DNA from: Alisma plantago-aquatica | Taxonomy: Eukaryota > Streptophyta > Magnoliopsida > Alismatales > Alismataceae | Length of the DNA stretch: 64,000 bases | Assembly: GCA_963693085.1 (NCBI GenBank) | Contig: OY856414.1 | Location: forward strand, 263,943,001-264,007,000 | Direction of reading: 5' to 3' | Shown: piece by piece, positions 23,681 through 34,828 of the stretch | Layout of the letters: every line of letters starts with the position of its first letter | Position numbering within the stretch: the first letter of the stretch is position 1 | Notes under the pieces: generated by a model | What the model was told of the DNA's origin: nothing | What the model saw: only the letters and a program-made list of their open reading frames with translations | The model's database searches: none | Translations under genes and position numbers: made by a program

Positions 23681-24989
23681 ATGGCTCCTAGAGAAGTATC
23701 ATTCTGACTCTTCCAACACCACTTCATGTTGTCACTTTGGCCTATTATTGGCGTGGGTGTTTTGCAAAATATTTCTTTGGCTAGTTTTGGGCTTGTTCAT
23801 AAGCTACAACCTATCCACCTTAATTCCAATTTAATCACTACCATAGTTAACCAGTGGGACAAATCTAGCAACACTTTTAGGTTTTCCTGTTTTGAGAAGA
23901 GTGTCATGCTACAAGATGTTGCAGTTCTTTTAGGTCTTAAGATTGATGGCCCACCGGTTATAGCTGCATATCCTTTAGGAACAAATGAGGGACAATTTTC
24001 TTCATGACCTCACCTTTGTGAGAGTTTCTTGGGAGCTGCACCAGATGGGATGTCTAAGGGACATATTCATCTTGTGTGGTTGCGTGAGACCTTTAGTGGG
24101 ATGGATTTCACCTTGGGAGATGAAGAACAAAAAATAAAAATGAGGATAATGTATACTAGAGCATATCTCCTATACTTTTTAGGTAGCTACCTTATTCCAG
24201 ATAGCCCCGGGGACATAGTTCATGTACGGTACCATCCACTTATGGCTGACTTTACAAGTTTTAACACTCTATCTTGGGGTGCTGCAACTCTAGCATACTT
24301 GTATAGGGAAGGCTACCACCCTTGCCAAGAAAACTGCCCACTTGTCTGGTTGTGTATGTCTACTATATATGTGGTGTTGGGAGAAGTTAGGAATTGGACG
24401 CCCAGGTTCACTTGTTATGAACTGGAGGGAGTGGGCAGAAGATGTTCCCGTGGGTTATAGGTAAAAATTTACACGACTTCTTTATACATTTGTCCGAATA
24501 TTTTGTAATGTTTATCTAAATTTAGTTTGTCAATTTAATATGTGGCCTACTTTTCTTCAAAGGAGTAATACTATGAGAGGATCGATCCAGTTTTATGATT
24601 TTGCATTTGACCAGATTTTGCCATCTCATATATAATTTACTTCTACTAATATGTTGTATGATACATGTTGTATTTTTTATGCAGTTTACTCCTTTTTATA
24701 TGATAGATGTTGTATTTTTCGGAATAACAGATATAGTTATCTCCTTACACTGAGGATGTTCTAGAGAGACTTTCAGCATTGTGTTGAGATGTGATGGTCA
24801 AGATATTTGGTTGTCCTGAGTGCCTCTAGTCTGCTACACAGCCATAGAGTGGCACCTCTCAGATAGAGTACTTAGAAAATTCGACTTTGTTCAAGTACAA
24901 CCTACTCTTGCCTTGCCACACCTTAGTAGGATAGATGGGAGGGGTCATGCTACTGAGGATTGGTTGCATCACTATAGGTACTTGTTAGT
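23681..24989 (+). pseudogene. Plant mobile domain (PMD, MAIN/MAIL-like) gene, N-terminal two thirds
   Basis: ATGGCTCCTAGAGAAG (23681) opens a short frame. The PMD follows in pieces: PIIGVGVLQNISLASFG and FEKSVMLQDVAVLLGLKIDG (23740-23955), TRAYLLYFLGSYLIPDSPGD...YHPLMADF...LSWGAATLAYLYREGYH (24150-24320), then SPYTEDVLERLSALC (24735-24785) and VCYTAIEWHLSDRVLRKFD...EDWLHHYRYLL (24830-24987). These are the conserved blocks of the domain. The gap 24466-24730 (GTAAAAATT ... AACAG) probably holds introns around a short exon near 24560-24630. Stops near 23705, 24005 and 24787 show decay. The copia element cuts the gene at 24990, and the rest resumes at 33894. Confidence 0.85.
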
Positions 24990-25904
24990 CACACAAGACT
25001 AGATTGTGGTGTTGGTTGATGACAGAATCTCATTAGTCATGATATAGAGATATCAAACCAAACACATAGGTACTTGTTAGAGAACAAGGTACCGGACAGA
25101 CCCACTGTGAGTTTGACACATGGAACCATGAGATGGTAGTCACAGTCAGTACTCACAGTGATGGTGGTGAGTGTGATTCTTAGACCTAAAATCACTGCAC
25201 TCAACACATGTCATTGGGCACACTTTGACATCATCAAACGCAGTCCTGAAACATGGGTTGTTATAAAGGTGATGATTGGGTGGCTTTGACACATGGGGCT
25301 TTTGAGGGGTGAGTGATAGATATGGGATTTGTCCCTCCTAAGGGAGTTTGATATCCATGGCCACTTGATGAGTAGGATTGAGAAAGGCGTGCACGCATGT
25401 GTGAATCAGTATGTGATACTGATGTCATACATATCTCTTCCAGTCTACTCTGAGATCAAGGAAGTGAATGAACGTTGACAGGATGACTGTTCCATGCCTC
25501 GAGTTCATTCGGGATATCAGTGACAAAGGAATTATACATTCGCTGTAACACCATTCACGGATTGTAGGATGAAAGTTGTTCTCCAACTTTCTACTTTCAC
25601 TTGGGTAGCACTGATGTGTGACTAGGCACCGCTCTTTGCTTGTGAAGTCATAAGTGTTATGGACTTTCACTGCCAACGTGAAATGGACCTGCAGGGTCAC
25701 ACACATAGGATTTAACCTGGAAGAGGAGTTTTGTCCACAAAGCAATGTTTAGATTGATTACTAAAGGAGTTTAGTAGTTCAATTAAACACTCAATCAGTC
25801 GATAGCTCAATATCGTATGGTTCAAGGTGTTGGACGCATTGATTGGAGTATCGGATTGACTGAAATCGCAATTGACTGATTTTGCCCAACCTGTGCTCCC
25901 AACC

Positions 25905-26330
25905 GATCGGTTCATGTGATGAACCGGTCGGCTGAGGTTGCTGAACCGGTCGGCTGAGGTTGCTGAACCGGTCGGCTAGAGTGTCCAGGCCGATCGGCTC
26001 ATGCCCAGGTTGAAACGACCGGTTCAAGGGTTGAACCGATCGGCTCAACTGGTGCAACCGACCAGTTGGAAAAAGTCATGTCGGCAAGAATTTTCCTTTG
26101 GTTTCAAATTGCCCAATTCGATTGGGAATAATATTGGTATTCGATACCAATTGGGAAAGAAATAAGGAAAGTCTTTTTGAGCCGGATTAGGACCATGAAC
26201 CGATCGGTTCAGGGCACCAACCGATCGGTTGGAGTGCCCCAAACGATCGGCTCAGGTCCAACCGATCGGCTCAATGGCCGAACCGATCAGTTCAGTTGTG
26301 AACCGATCATTTCAAGTTGCGAACCGGTTG
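25905..26330. repeat. Cluster of AACCGATCGGTT-type palindromes in copia U3
   Basis: About fifteen variants of (A)ACCG(A/G)(T/C)CGG(T/C)T lie within 425 bp. They occur singly or in pairs separated by 8-20 bp, for example near 25908, 25924, 25946, 25968, 25991, 26019, 26035, 26197, 26218, 26246, 26262 and 26281. The core CGATCG is self-complementary. The cluster ends about 85 bp before the TATA box. The second LTR repeats it at 32815-33245. Confidence 0.9.
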
Positions 26331-26415
26331 CTTTTTGTGGAAAATTCTCGAACCCTTCTACTCCTGCTTTAGTCCCGCATTGCCCGGGATGGAGAACCCT
26401 GTCCCATGACTCTCC

Positions 26416-26425
26416 TATATATATA
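26416..26425 (+). promoter_or_regulatory. TATA box of the copia LTR
   Basis: CTCTCCTATATATATAGGGG sits downstream of the palindrome cluster, repeated at 33332 in the other LTR. The context CTCTCCTATATATAT is the same as in the MULE promoter at 20303. Confidence 0.75.
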
Positions 26426-26978
26426 GGGGTATTGGGGGCTTCTCAAAGTACAGCTCAGTGCAACCAGTTGCTCTGCAAGTTGTCGTTCTCTCTGGTTTTG
26501 GTAACCGTGAGAGAGCCTGAGCAAGTGCTTCCCGCAAAAGGGAGGTGCAGCAAGGGAAGGACAACTGTAGTTGCAACAGGAGGCAGGAGAGCGTGTTGGC
26601 GACTAGTACGTCAACAGGAGGGTGCGACTCCTTCCACTTCCTTGTGGGACAAGGAGTGTGGAGTTCCAGGTGGTCCGTGTGGACTACTACAGAGGCGGGA
26701 GGACACTGCTGCTTAGGAGGACAACTGTCATCCGACAGTCCGGTTCGAGTAGGAGTTGTCAGTCCCGGTGCGACCAGGAGCTGCACAGACACCGTCGAAG
26801 TCCGGAGTTGAAGACCGCGCATTACGCGAGGTATTGTCGCCGAGCAAGCCTCGGGACAAGGTATGATTCCGCAAACCATCTTTTCCTATTATATAGACGT
26901 TGACGCGTTTCCTCGGTATGGGTTGGGGAGAAAATTTTTGTTTCCGCTGCCTTCTCTGTCTCCCCTAAAACTAAACAG

Positions 26979-26990
26979 TGGTATCAGAGC
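26979..26990 (+). other. Primer-binding site of the copia element (tRNA-iMet)
   Basis: TGGTATCAGAGC follows the LTR end (ACA at 26977) after one base. It fixes the plus-strand orientation. Confidence 0.93.
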
Positions 26991-27404
26991 CACGTCAGCT
27001 GTTCTATATTTTAGGAATATCGATATGATCGATTTTGGTTTGTCGCCTTTATTTATTGCATACGATGCGAATAATATCGGCTTTATGCATGTCCAATCCT
27101 AAATCCACAAATCCCTAATTACACATATGATATGTATTATTAATGCACTCGATACGCGTCGCCCTTAAACGAGTTTTGTGGTGGATGTGTGTAGCGTGAT
27201 TATGGCCTATAATGGTTGTTTGTATCTTGGTCTGCGCACCGATCTTCCCTCTCTTATTCCTGATGTAACTCGAAATAATTCGAGATTCTTTCCTACCTTT
27301 GCTCCCCCCGAATGTAAATCGGGGTTTCCCTTTTAAAGCAATGTAATAAATAGGATAGATTTTTATTTCCTGTTATGTCAAAGACCGGCGGATATCAAGA
27401 CGAC

Positions 27405-27605
27405 TGCTCAGACGGTCGATTCAAGGAGTGAACCGATCGGTTGACCTTCCAGACGGTCGGTTCAAGGAGTGAACCGATCGGTTGATGACCGGTTCGAGGA
27501 GCGAGACGAGCGGGTGGCGGACATGACGAGATGCATGACGACCAGGCGAACCGATCGGTTGGAGGAGCCAACCGATCGGCTGGTGGCACCCAGACGACCG
27601 GCTGG
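27405..27605. repeat. Second AACCGATCGGTT cluster in the copia leader
   Basis: About eight variants (GTGAACCGATCGGTTGA near 27430 and 27470, CGAACCGATCGGTTGG near 27548, and others) lie in the untranslated leader between primer site and gag. The motif is therefore in both U3 and the leader. Confidence 0.88.
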
Positions 27606-27922
27606 AGAGTACAGATCATTCATATGATGAGTTGATCAACTCGGATGGCAAGGCACAGAGTTCATCTTGTACAGGTTGCATGTGATGTTGACCTAGATGA
27701 CCGTGATTCCTCTTGGCTCGAGGAATCACATTAGGATGGCCATAATCATCGCTTTTATCGTTTTGTGCATGATTTCTGTGGGATATAGCATGTATATGAC
27801 ACGTACTATGTATTGTGGTGATTGGATATGTATATGTGTATAAAAACCAAATCCCTCATTAAAATATTAAGTTTTATATGCCTTCCATTAGCGGCACACA
27901 TGAAAAGCTCGATCGACCAAGC

Positions 27923-28015
27923 GTAGGTTACGCCAAAGCGTGGTGCGCCGTCTATCTTGTGGAAGTGTGAAGGGTAGACATGTAGGTTCTGCCAAAGCAG
28001 GGTGCATGTTCTACC
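27923..28015 (+). ncRNA. Twin stem-loops in the copia leader, candidate packaging/dimerisation element
   Basis: Two 34-nt units (27923-27956 and 27982-28015) share the frame GTAGGTT-xxxx-CAAA-xxxx-GGTGC...CTA(C/T). The inner stems are ACGC/GCGT in the first and CTGC/GCAG in the second, both perfect around the same CAAA loop. Outer GTAG pairs with CTAT (one G-U) and CTAC respectively. Two of four inner base pairs differ by double, pair-preserving changes. Location about 390 bp before gag fits an RNA packaging signal. The role is inferred. Confidence 0.5.
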
Positions 28016-28400
28016 GTGTCGGCTTTTGGGTTAGACTTAACTGGTGATTCTTAGAGCGTCTAAGCCCAGAGGCAAGGAATGTTCATGGCAAGGTGTTGTG
28101 CATGTTCATTCAACAAGAGTTGCATATGATGCAATTGGCAAGAGTTGCCTACCTGAGAGATCTATGTTGTGGGTGACAGCCCAAGCTGGTCCATGACTTA
28201 GAGGATTTCAGGATCTTGCCCACTAGAAGGTTGTACGCTGCAATCTTCCGAATTGATGGTGAGGGCTATCAATTTGAAGTAAAATAGTGGGAGCGATAAT
28301 TAATTAAAGGCCTAATTATATCGTCAAACTTTCAAATCAATCAAATAAGTCAAAAATGAGTTTTGGACTAAAATTGCATATTTTCCTTTTTGTAGTTCAA

Positions 28401-29222
28401 ATGGCAACAAACAACAACAACTTTTCTTTGCGATCGGTCCTTGACAAGGACAAGATAAATGGGACAAACTTCCACGACTGGTATCGGACATTGAGAATTG
28501 TTCTCACTCAAGAGTGTAAGCTCTATGTCCTGGATACTCCAATTCCAGAGGAACCCGCTCCTAATGCACCAAGGACAGAAAGGGATGCTTACAAGAAGCA
28601 TTCTGATGATGCCATTGATGCAAAGTGCTTGATGCTATGTTCAATGAACTATGAGTTGCAGAGGCAACATGAGAACATGGGTGTCATAGAGATGATTCTG
28701 CATCTCAGGAACATGTATGAAGATCAGGCACGGCAAGAGAGATACAATGTTTCTAGGGCGCTGTTCAAGTGCGTCATGACAGAAGGAGATCCAGTTGGTC
28801 CTCACACACTCAAGATGATTGGGTATGTGGAGAACCTGCAGAGACTGGGATTTCCACTGAGCCAAGAGTTGGCTACTGACATGATACTGCAATCATTGCC
28901 AGAATCTTACAGTCAGTTTGTGATGAACTACAACATGAACAACTTTGATAGGCCACTGTCAGAGTTGTTGGGCATGTTGAGGACAGCTGAGTTACAGATG
29001 AAGAAGGACAAGCCTAAGTCCGTGATGGTGATCACGAGCAATAAAGGCAAGTCCAAGCGCAAGGGCAAGGGCAAAGCTAAGAAAGGTTCTGAAGCTAGCC
29101 AGGAGTCCAAGCCATCTTCAGCTCTCAAGGCCAAGGGAGGCGTGACCAAGAAAGGAAATTGCCACCATTGTCAAAAGCCAGGACATTGGAAAAGGAATTG
29201 TCCTCTCTACCTGGAAGAATAA
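28401..29222 (+). CDS. gag: Copia gag protein, intact
   Basis: The frame is open from 28356, but Met at 28401 (MATNNNNFSLRSVLDKDKI) is the likely start. It gives 273 residues. The N-terminal part is the copia gag / UBN2-type region: NGTNFHDWYRTLRIVL, ALFKCVMTEGDPV, LGFPLSQELATDMILQSLP, LSELLGMLRTAE. A Lys/Gly-rich basic linker and one CCHC knuckle CHHCQKPGHWKRNC near the C-terminus follow. Gag forms the virus-like particle and binds the RNA. The frame ends with a stop right after CPLYLEE, and the protease-pol part that normally follows is decayed. Conservation of gag alone resembles TR-GAG-type elements that rely on pol supplied in trans. Confidence 0.88.
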   Translation: MATNNNNFSLRSVLDKDKINGTNFHDWYRTLRIVLTQECKLYVLDTPIPEEPAPNAPRTERDAYKKHSDDAIDAKCLMLCSMNYELQRQHENMGVIEMILHLRNMYEDQARQERYNVSRALFKCVMTEGDPVGPHTLKMIGYVENLQRLGFPLSQELATDMILQSLPESYSQFVMNYNMNNFDRPLSELLGMLRTAELQMKKDKPKSVMVITSNKGKSKRKGKGKAKKGSEASQESKPSSALKAKGGVTKKGNCHHCQKPGHWKRNCPLYLEE

Positions 29223-31625
29223 AAGAAGAAGGAGGCGACTGAAGCCTCTACTTGAAGGTGTCATGAAATAAACTTGTAACACTTTTGAGATATAAGATAT
29301 CAAGATGTAAAGTGTAAAGCATTCTTACTTGGGGCAAGTGTTGCCTTTATAGATAGGAATACTTTAGTTTATTTTCAGCCAATAAGGCATGTAGTACAGT
29401 TATGAACTGCTATTTCATACTTGCCAATAGATAGAAACACTTTATTTTTGCATATTGTATGACAATGATGGCAATTAATAAAGAGATGTTTCGATTTATA
29501 AAGATATGATCTTTGTGGCAATGTCTTATTTATCTTGTGATATTTGATATGCATAAGATAAGACGATACCTAAAAGTTATAGATAACTCAAACAATTTAA
29601 TTAGCATTAATCATGAGAAATTCATTTCTAGTTTCCATGTGATGGATAAATCTAGACTCTTTTGGTTATAGAACCAGTAAGAGACATGAGTATCTTGGAC
29701 ATGATTAATCAATCTTCACTAATGTAGTGGGAGAGTGATTATCCTATTAGGTATAATACATGTGATGTATTTACATACCTATTGGAACAGATGCTAATAC
29801 TTCAAATGGTGTTTAGAGAAATACCAATATGAATGTCTTGAAGTGTTCAAGATTATCATAAATGAAGTACAAATTTGGTAAAGTATTAATTCTTGATGAG
29901 ATCAATGAATGAAATACTTGGACCAAATGTTTGAGATCCTTATGAGTGATTATGATAGTGTATCATAGTGAACTCATGATTAAGGCATGGTGATGTCTGA
30001 ATCAAGAAGGAATCATACTCTAAGGAGTTAGAGAATGATTATCAAATAACTGAATTCTTCTTAATAAAAGAATACCCCACACTAATAAAATAAATTAAGA
30101 ATCACAAGGGTTGTGAGTTCTTATATGTTTAACAGATACACCTCAATTATCTATGTGATGAGTTGTTCATGTGATGAGTCAACTATCAAGATGAATATGA
30201 GGAACCGAATCTTGAGTTATGGTTTAAAACCATTACATCCTAAATAACTTCCATGTGAACCATAAGGTGTGACCTTGATGGTAGCACTCATTGGATCATA
30301 TCCATAAGTGCAGATGAGTCTTAAGTGTTAAGACACATGGATAACATTTTGAGAAGGATGATGCTTGTTGCAACTTAATGACTAAGACATTTGGCATATG
30401 GATACTAAAATCGCATTCCTATGAGGAATAAAACAAGGATGTGTATGTGACACAACCTATAAGGTTTATGAATCCACTAATGCAAATGAAGTCTATAAGT
30501 TACAATGGACTAATCAATGTGATTGATTGAGTATAAGCAACTCAAAATTGGATCTTTACTTTGATGATATAGTCAAAGGGTTTAACTGATATGTCAAAGA
30601 TAAAGAAGGGATCTATGATTTAGTGGGAGCGTGTTCACATTCCACATATTGATGTGAAATGGAAAATTGGAAATCCTAATGTGGAAATTATCTTTAAGGA
30701 AGATAGAGATGTTTCCTATGTGATAGGAATAGAGATCTATAGAGATAGTTCTCGAAAATCTCTTGACCTGGAAAGAGAGAGCATACATTGGCAATCTGTA
30801 CTGAAGTGTTCAGTATGCACAGATTCAGTGGGAGAAAACTTTTCCATGACACATGGAGTTAGTATCCCAAGGCCAAGTGTCCAATTCTTATGAAGAATGG
30901 GAACACTAAGAATACATATGGATCTATCATGTATGTAATCATCCCATTATCTTGCATGTATGACATGGCAAGAATAAAATGCATTCATCATCTTGTATGT
31001 AGGACATGGCAATATGATGTGCTCATCCTGATAACTCGTATGTGGGACATGACGAGTGGATGTCTGTCTGCTTCCAGTAAGGGTTACTGGAGTACCATGA
31101 GAACTTGATAAGTACTTGTGAAGTACTAGTTCTATGGAGATAAGGAAGAGTTTGATGTAAAGAGTTACATTGACGCGAACTTCCGAAAAGACAGAAAATT
31201 AATCGCAGAATATACATAAGATGTATAAAAGTGAAAGTTTGTTGATAATTGGAAGTGTTCCAATAAAGTCATTTAAAAGGGAAATGCCGAGTATCTATGT
31301 GTTAGAGAACAGTAGTAGATACTATATGGATCTGGAAGTTCATAAGATGAACTTATATTCTGCTCATTGATGACAAGTCTGGAATCCTTGATCATGCAAT
31401 GTGGCTAAAGGTTAGCAAAGGAATACTAGATCGCATATTACGGAAACTCCATCTCATACGTGTGACGTACAACAAAGAGATGTGAGACATGCAATTTGTA
31501 CAGACTTTGGCAAGGTATTGCCATTACTCACTATGTTGGCACTAGAGCACAGTAACATGTGGGACATGTTTGAAGATCACTATGAATATGATTCATGGGT
31601 GATTGGCTCGCAGTGCAAGTGGGAG
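29223..31625 (+). pseudogene. Relics of copia pol (RT / RNase H), heavily decayed
   Basis: From 29223 to about 30640 I see only stop-rich AT-rich DNA with no clear domain. From 30654 come SYVIGIEIYRDSSRKSLDLE (the RT tail, like YVLGIxIxRDRS) and NTYGSIMYVI (near 30905). YGDKEEFDVKSYIDANFRKD follows (near 31130, the copia YGDKxLxLxGYTDADF block). There is a weak trace of the RNase H end up to about 31560. Protease, integrase and the RT catalytic box are not recognisable. Length from gag to LTR (2.4 kb) is too short for a full pol. Confidence 0.7.
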
Positions 31626-33893
31626 TCTATTGGTATGTATGCCCTGAGAGCCAATCATGGGATGATTGGTGGGATACATTGAGATTGATTTGATAAATAT
31701 CAAAGGCGAGCTTCCAATTCTTTCTGGTTCAGTCATATGAGATAGTGATAGAACAGATTGAATGTCTAGAGAATGACAATACTCAATGACGTATGCTTTC
31801 AGGTTGAGGACCTGAACGATGAGATCATATGGATGCTAAGAGTTTGTACATTCTTGTTGTATCCCTAGTCGGATGTCATTGTGGAAGGTAGATAGACAAC
31901 AATGACACACAAGACTAGATTGTGGTGTTGGTTGATGACAGAATCTCATTAGTCATGATATAGAGATATCAAACCAAACACATAGGTACTTGTTAGAGAA
32001 CAAGGTACCAGACAGACCCACCATGAGTTTGACACATGGAACCATGAGATGGTAGTCACAGTCAGTACTCACAGTGATGGTGGTGAGTGTGATTCTTAGA
32101 CCTGAAATCACTGCACTCAACACATGTCGTTGGGCACACTTTGACATCATCAAACGCAGTCCTGAAACATGGGTTGTTATAAAGGTGATGATTGGGTGGC
32201 TTTGACACATGGGGCTTTTGAGGGGTGAGTGATAGATATGGGATTTGTCCCTCCTAAGGGAGTTTGATATCCATGGCCACTTGATGAGTAGGATTGAGAA
32301 AGGCGTGCACGCATGTGTGAATCAGTATGTGATACTGATGTCATACATATCTCTTCCAGTCTACTCTGAGATCAAGGAAGTGAATGAACGTTGACAGGAT
32401 GACTGTTCCATGCCTCGAGTTCATTCGGGATATCAGTGACAAAGGAATTATACATTCGCTGTAACACCATTCACGGATTGTAGGATGAAAGTTGTTCTCC
32501 AACTTTCTACTTTCACTTGGGTAGCACTGATGTGTGACTAGGCACCGCTCTTTGCTTGTGAAGTCATAAGTGTTATGGACTTTCACTGCCAACGTGAAAT
32601 GGACCTGCAGGGTCACACACATAGGATTTAACCTGGAAGAGGAGTTTTGTCCACAAAGCAATGTTTAGATTGATTACTAAAGGAGTTTAGTAGTTCAATT
32701 AAGCACTCAATCAGTCGATAGCTCAATATCGTATGGTTCAAGGTGTTGGACACATTGATTGGAGTATCGGATTGATTGAAATCGCAATTGAGTGATTTTG
32801 CCCAACCTGTGCTCCCAACCGATCGGTTCATGTGATGAACCGGTCGGCTGAGGTTGCTGAACCGGTCGGCTGAGGTTGCTGAACCGGTCGGCTGGAGTGT
32901 CCAGGCCGATCAGCTCATGCCCAGGTTGAAACGACCGGTTCAAGGGTTGAACTGATCGGCTCAACTAGTGCAACCGACCAGTTGGAAAAAGTCATGTCGG
33001 CAAGAATTTTCCTTTGGTTTCAAATTGCCCAATTCGATTGGGAATAATATTGGTATTCGATACCAATTGGGAAAGAAACAAGGAAAGTCTTTTTGAGCCG
33101 GATTAGGACCATGAACCGATCGGTTCAGGGCACCAACCGATCGGTTGGAGTGCCCCAAACGATCGGCTCAGGTCCAACCGACCGGCTCAATGGCCGAACC
33201 GATCAGTTCAGTTGTGAACCGATCATTTCAAGTTGCAAACCGGTTGCTTTTTGTGGAAAATTCTCGAACCCTTCTACTCCTGCTTTAGTCCCGCATTGCC
33301 CGGGATGGAGAACCCTGTCCCATGACTCTCCTATATATATAGGGGTATTGGGGGCTTCTCAAAGTACAACTCAGTGCAACCAGTTGCTCTGCAAGTTGTC
33401 GTTCTCTCTGGTTTTGGTAACCGTGAGAGAGCCTGAGCAAGTGCTTCCCGCAAAAGGGAGGTGCAGCAAGGGAAGGACAACTGCAGTTGCAACAGGAGGC
33501 AGGAGAGCGTGTTGGCGACTAGTACGTCAACAGGAGGGTGCGACTCCTTCCACTTCCTTGTGGGACAAGGAGTGTGGAGTTCCAGGTGGTCCGTGTGGAC
33601 TACTACAGAGGCGGGAGGACACTGCCGCTTAGGAGGACAACTGTCATCCGACAGTCCAGTTCGAGTAGGAGTTGTCAGTTCCGGTGCGACCAGGAGCTGC
33701 ACAGACACCGTCGAAGTCCAGAGTTGAAGACCGCGCATTGCGTGAGGTATTGTCACCGAGCAAGCCTCGGGACAAGGTATGATTCCGCAAACCATCTTTT
33801 CCTATTATATAGACGTTGACGCGTTTCCTCGGTATGGGTTGGGGAGAAAATTTTTGTTTCCGCTGCCTTCTCTGTCTCCCCTAAAACCCAACA
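31626..33893 (+). repeat. 3' LTR of the copia element
   Basis: The part 31906-33893 is the repeat of 24990-26977. The 280 bp before it (from TCTATTGGTATGTATGCCC at 31626, right after AAGTGGGAG) resemble the start of copia LTRs of this type and are probably the true beginning of the LTR. It ends CCCAACA. The palindrome cluster is at 32815-33245 and the TATA box at 33332. Confidence 0.8.
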
Positions 33894-34828
33894 GGGAGGA
33901 GGTGCAACTGTGGAACAACAAGAGTGAGAGCTTAGTTCCCCCTCCACCAGCAGAGACAGTCTTCAGTCCACAGGTGTACTATGCATGGTATCATCCACGG
34001 TATGTAGTGCCCCCTCCAGCTCAGCCTCCGACCACATACTATCCAACCAGTTATTGACAACAACAATTTGTGAGAATCATTATTATTTCTTTGACAAACT
34101 AATATTATTGATCTTTTTTATTTGTAATATATGTAATTGGTCTTTATTATTTGTACATACTTTGTTTGAACAGGTAGAATCACATGTGTGGATCTGAACA
34201 ACTTTACAACATACCCCTGCACAGATCAGAGATGATATCTACAGCATCCAGGGGAGCTACTTTGCCAGTCTTCCTGACTATGCTTGCCGATATGATCCCA
34301 TACCCACTCCTACTCATACCACTAGTCCTGAACCCACACCCACTCCTACTCCTACTCCTCATACCTGCACCACTTAGTTTGAGCCCATTCTCATTGCTCC
34401 TGAGCTCACTCCCACTTCTCAGTTCATGGGATGGGGACCGACAAGGCCATACTTTCTAGGAGTTGGTTCATTTTCTTCATACATCATCCCACCTCCACCA
34501 ACATCCTACTATGGAGTAGGTTCTTCTTCTATTCCATATACTCCATTCCCACCATCAGTTATTTATGAGAGTTGACCACCATCTTATGTCACATACTCAC
34601 CAACTCCATTTGATTTCTCATGATGCACACCACCTCATGCCTCACATCCTAGTATTCAGAGACCCCTCACCCCACCTCCAGCTTTTCATTACTTCCCTGG
34701 TCCTCATCAGTCTACTTCTACTCAGTTGTCCCCCATTGAGGCATTTCCAGATGATTTTGCAACTTAGGATTCAGGGGTACATGGAGGGAGGCGAGGACAT
34801 CATGGGTGTGGAGGACATGCTTAGTTAA
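33894..34828 (+). pseudogene. PMD gene, C-terminal part with Pro-rich tail
   Basis: Immediately after the copia LTR the sequence reads REEVQLWNNKSESLV...VYYAWYHPRYVVPPPAQPPTTYYP, the WN...YYxWYxxxRR-like end of the PMD. This completes the block broken at 24989 (HHYRYLL). A stop at about 34058 and an AT-rich stretch (34060-34175, possible intron) are followed by a Pro/Ser/Tyr-rich region (34190-34810), which is typical of the tail of transposon-type PMD proteins. It ends near GVHGGRRGHHGCGGHA. Several stops interrupt it. Confidence 0.72.

Larger units (their letters stand above)
24990..26977 (+). repeat. 5' LTR of the copia element (1,988 bp, probably 5'-truncated)
   Basis: Matches 31906-33893 with about 27-30 differences, roughly 1.4 percent, nearly all C/T or G/A. 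It ends CTAAACA before the primer site. It contains the AACCGATCGGTT cluster (25905-26330), a TATA box at 26416 and a GC-richer downstream region to 26977. Frames inside it (26177-26716, 26415-26879) are LTR DNA, not genes. Confidence 0.9.
24990..33893 (+). mobile_element. Ty1/copia LTR retrotransposon, gag-only, inside the PMD gene
   Basis: Direct repeats 24990-26977 and 31906-33893, both 1,988 bp, flank an interior with a primer site, an intact gag and relic pol, all on the plus strand. PMD coding sequence stops on the left side and continues on the right. No target-site duplication is visible: TTGTT or nearby on the left against GGGAG on the right. On the right the LTR probably extends upstream to 31626, where GTGGGAG is followed by TCTATTGGTATGTATGCCC, resembling a copia polypurine tract and LTR start. 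The left LTR then lacks about its first 280 bp. Confidence 0.88.

Noticed and set aside
26177..26879. Frames of 179 and 154 codons, repeated at 33093-33795
   Set aside because: LTR DNA of the copia element; both strands are open together and the duplicates follow from the LTR repeat.
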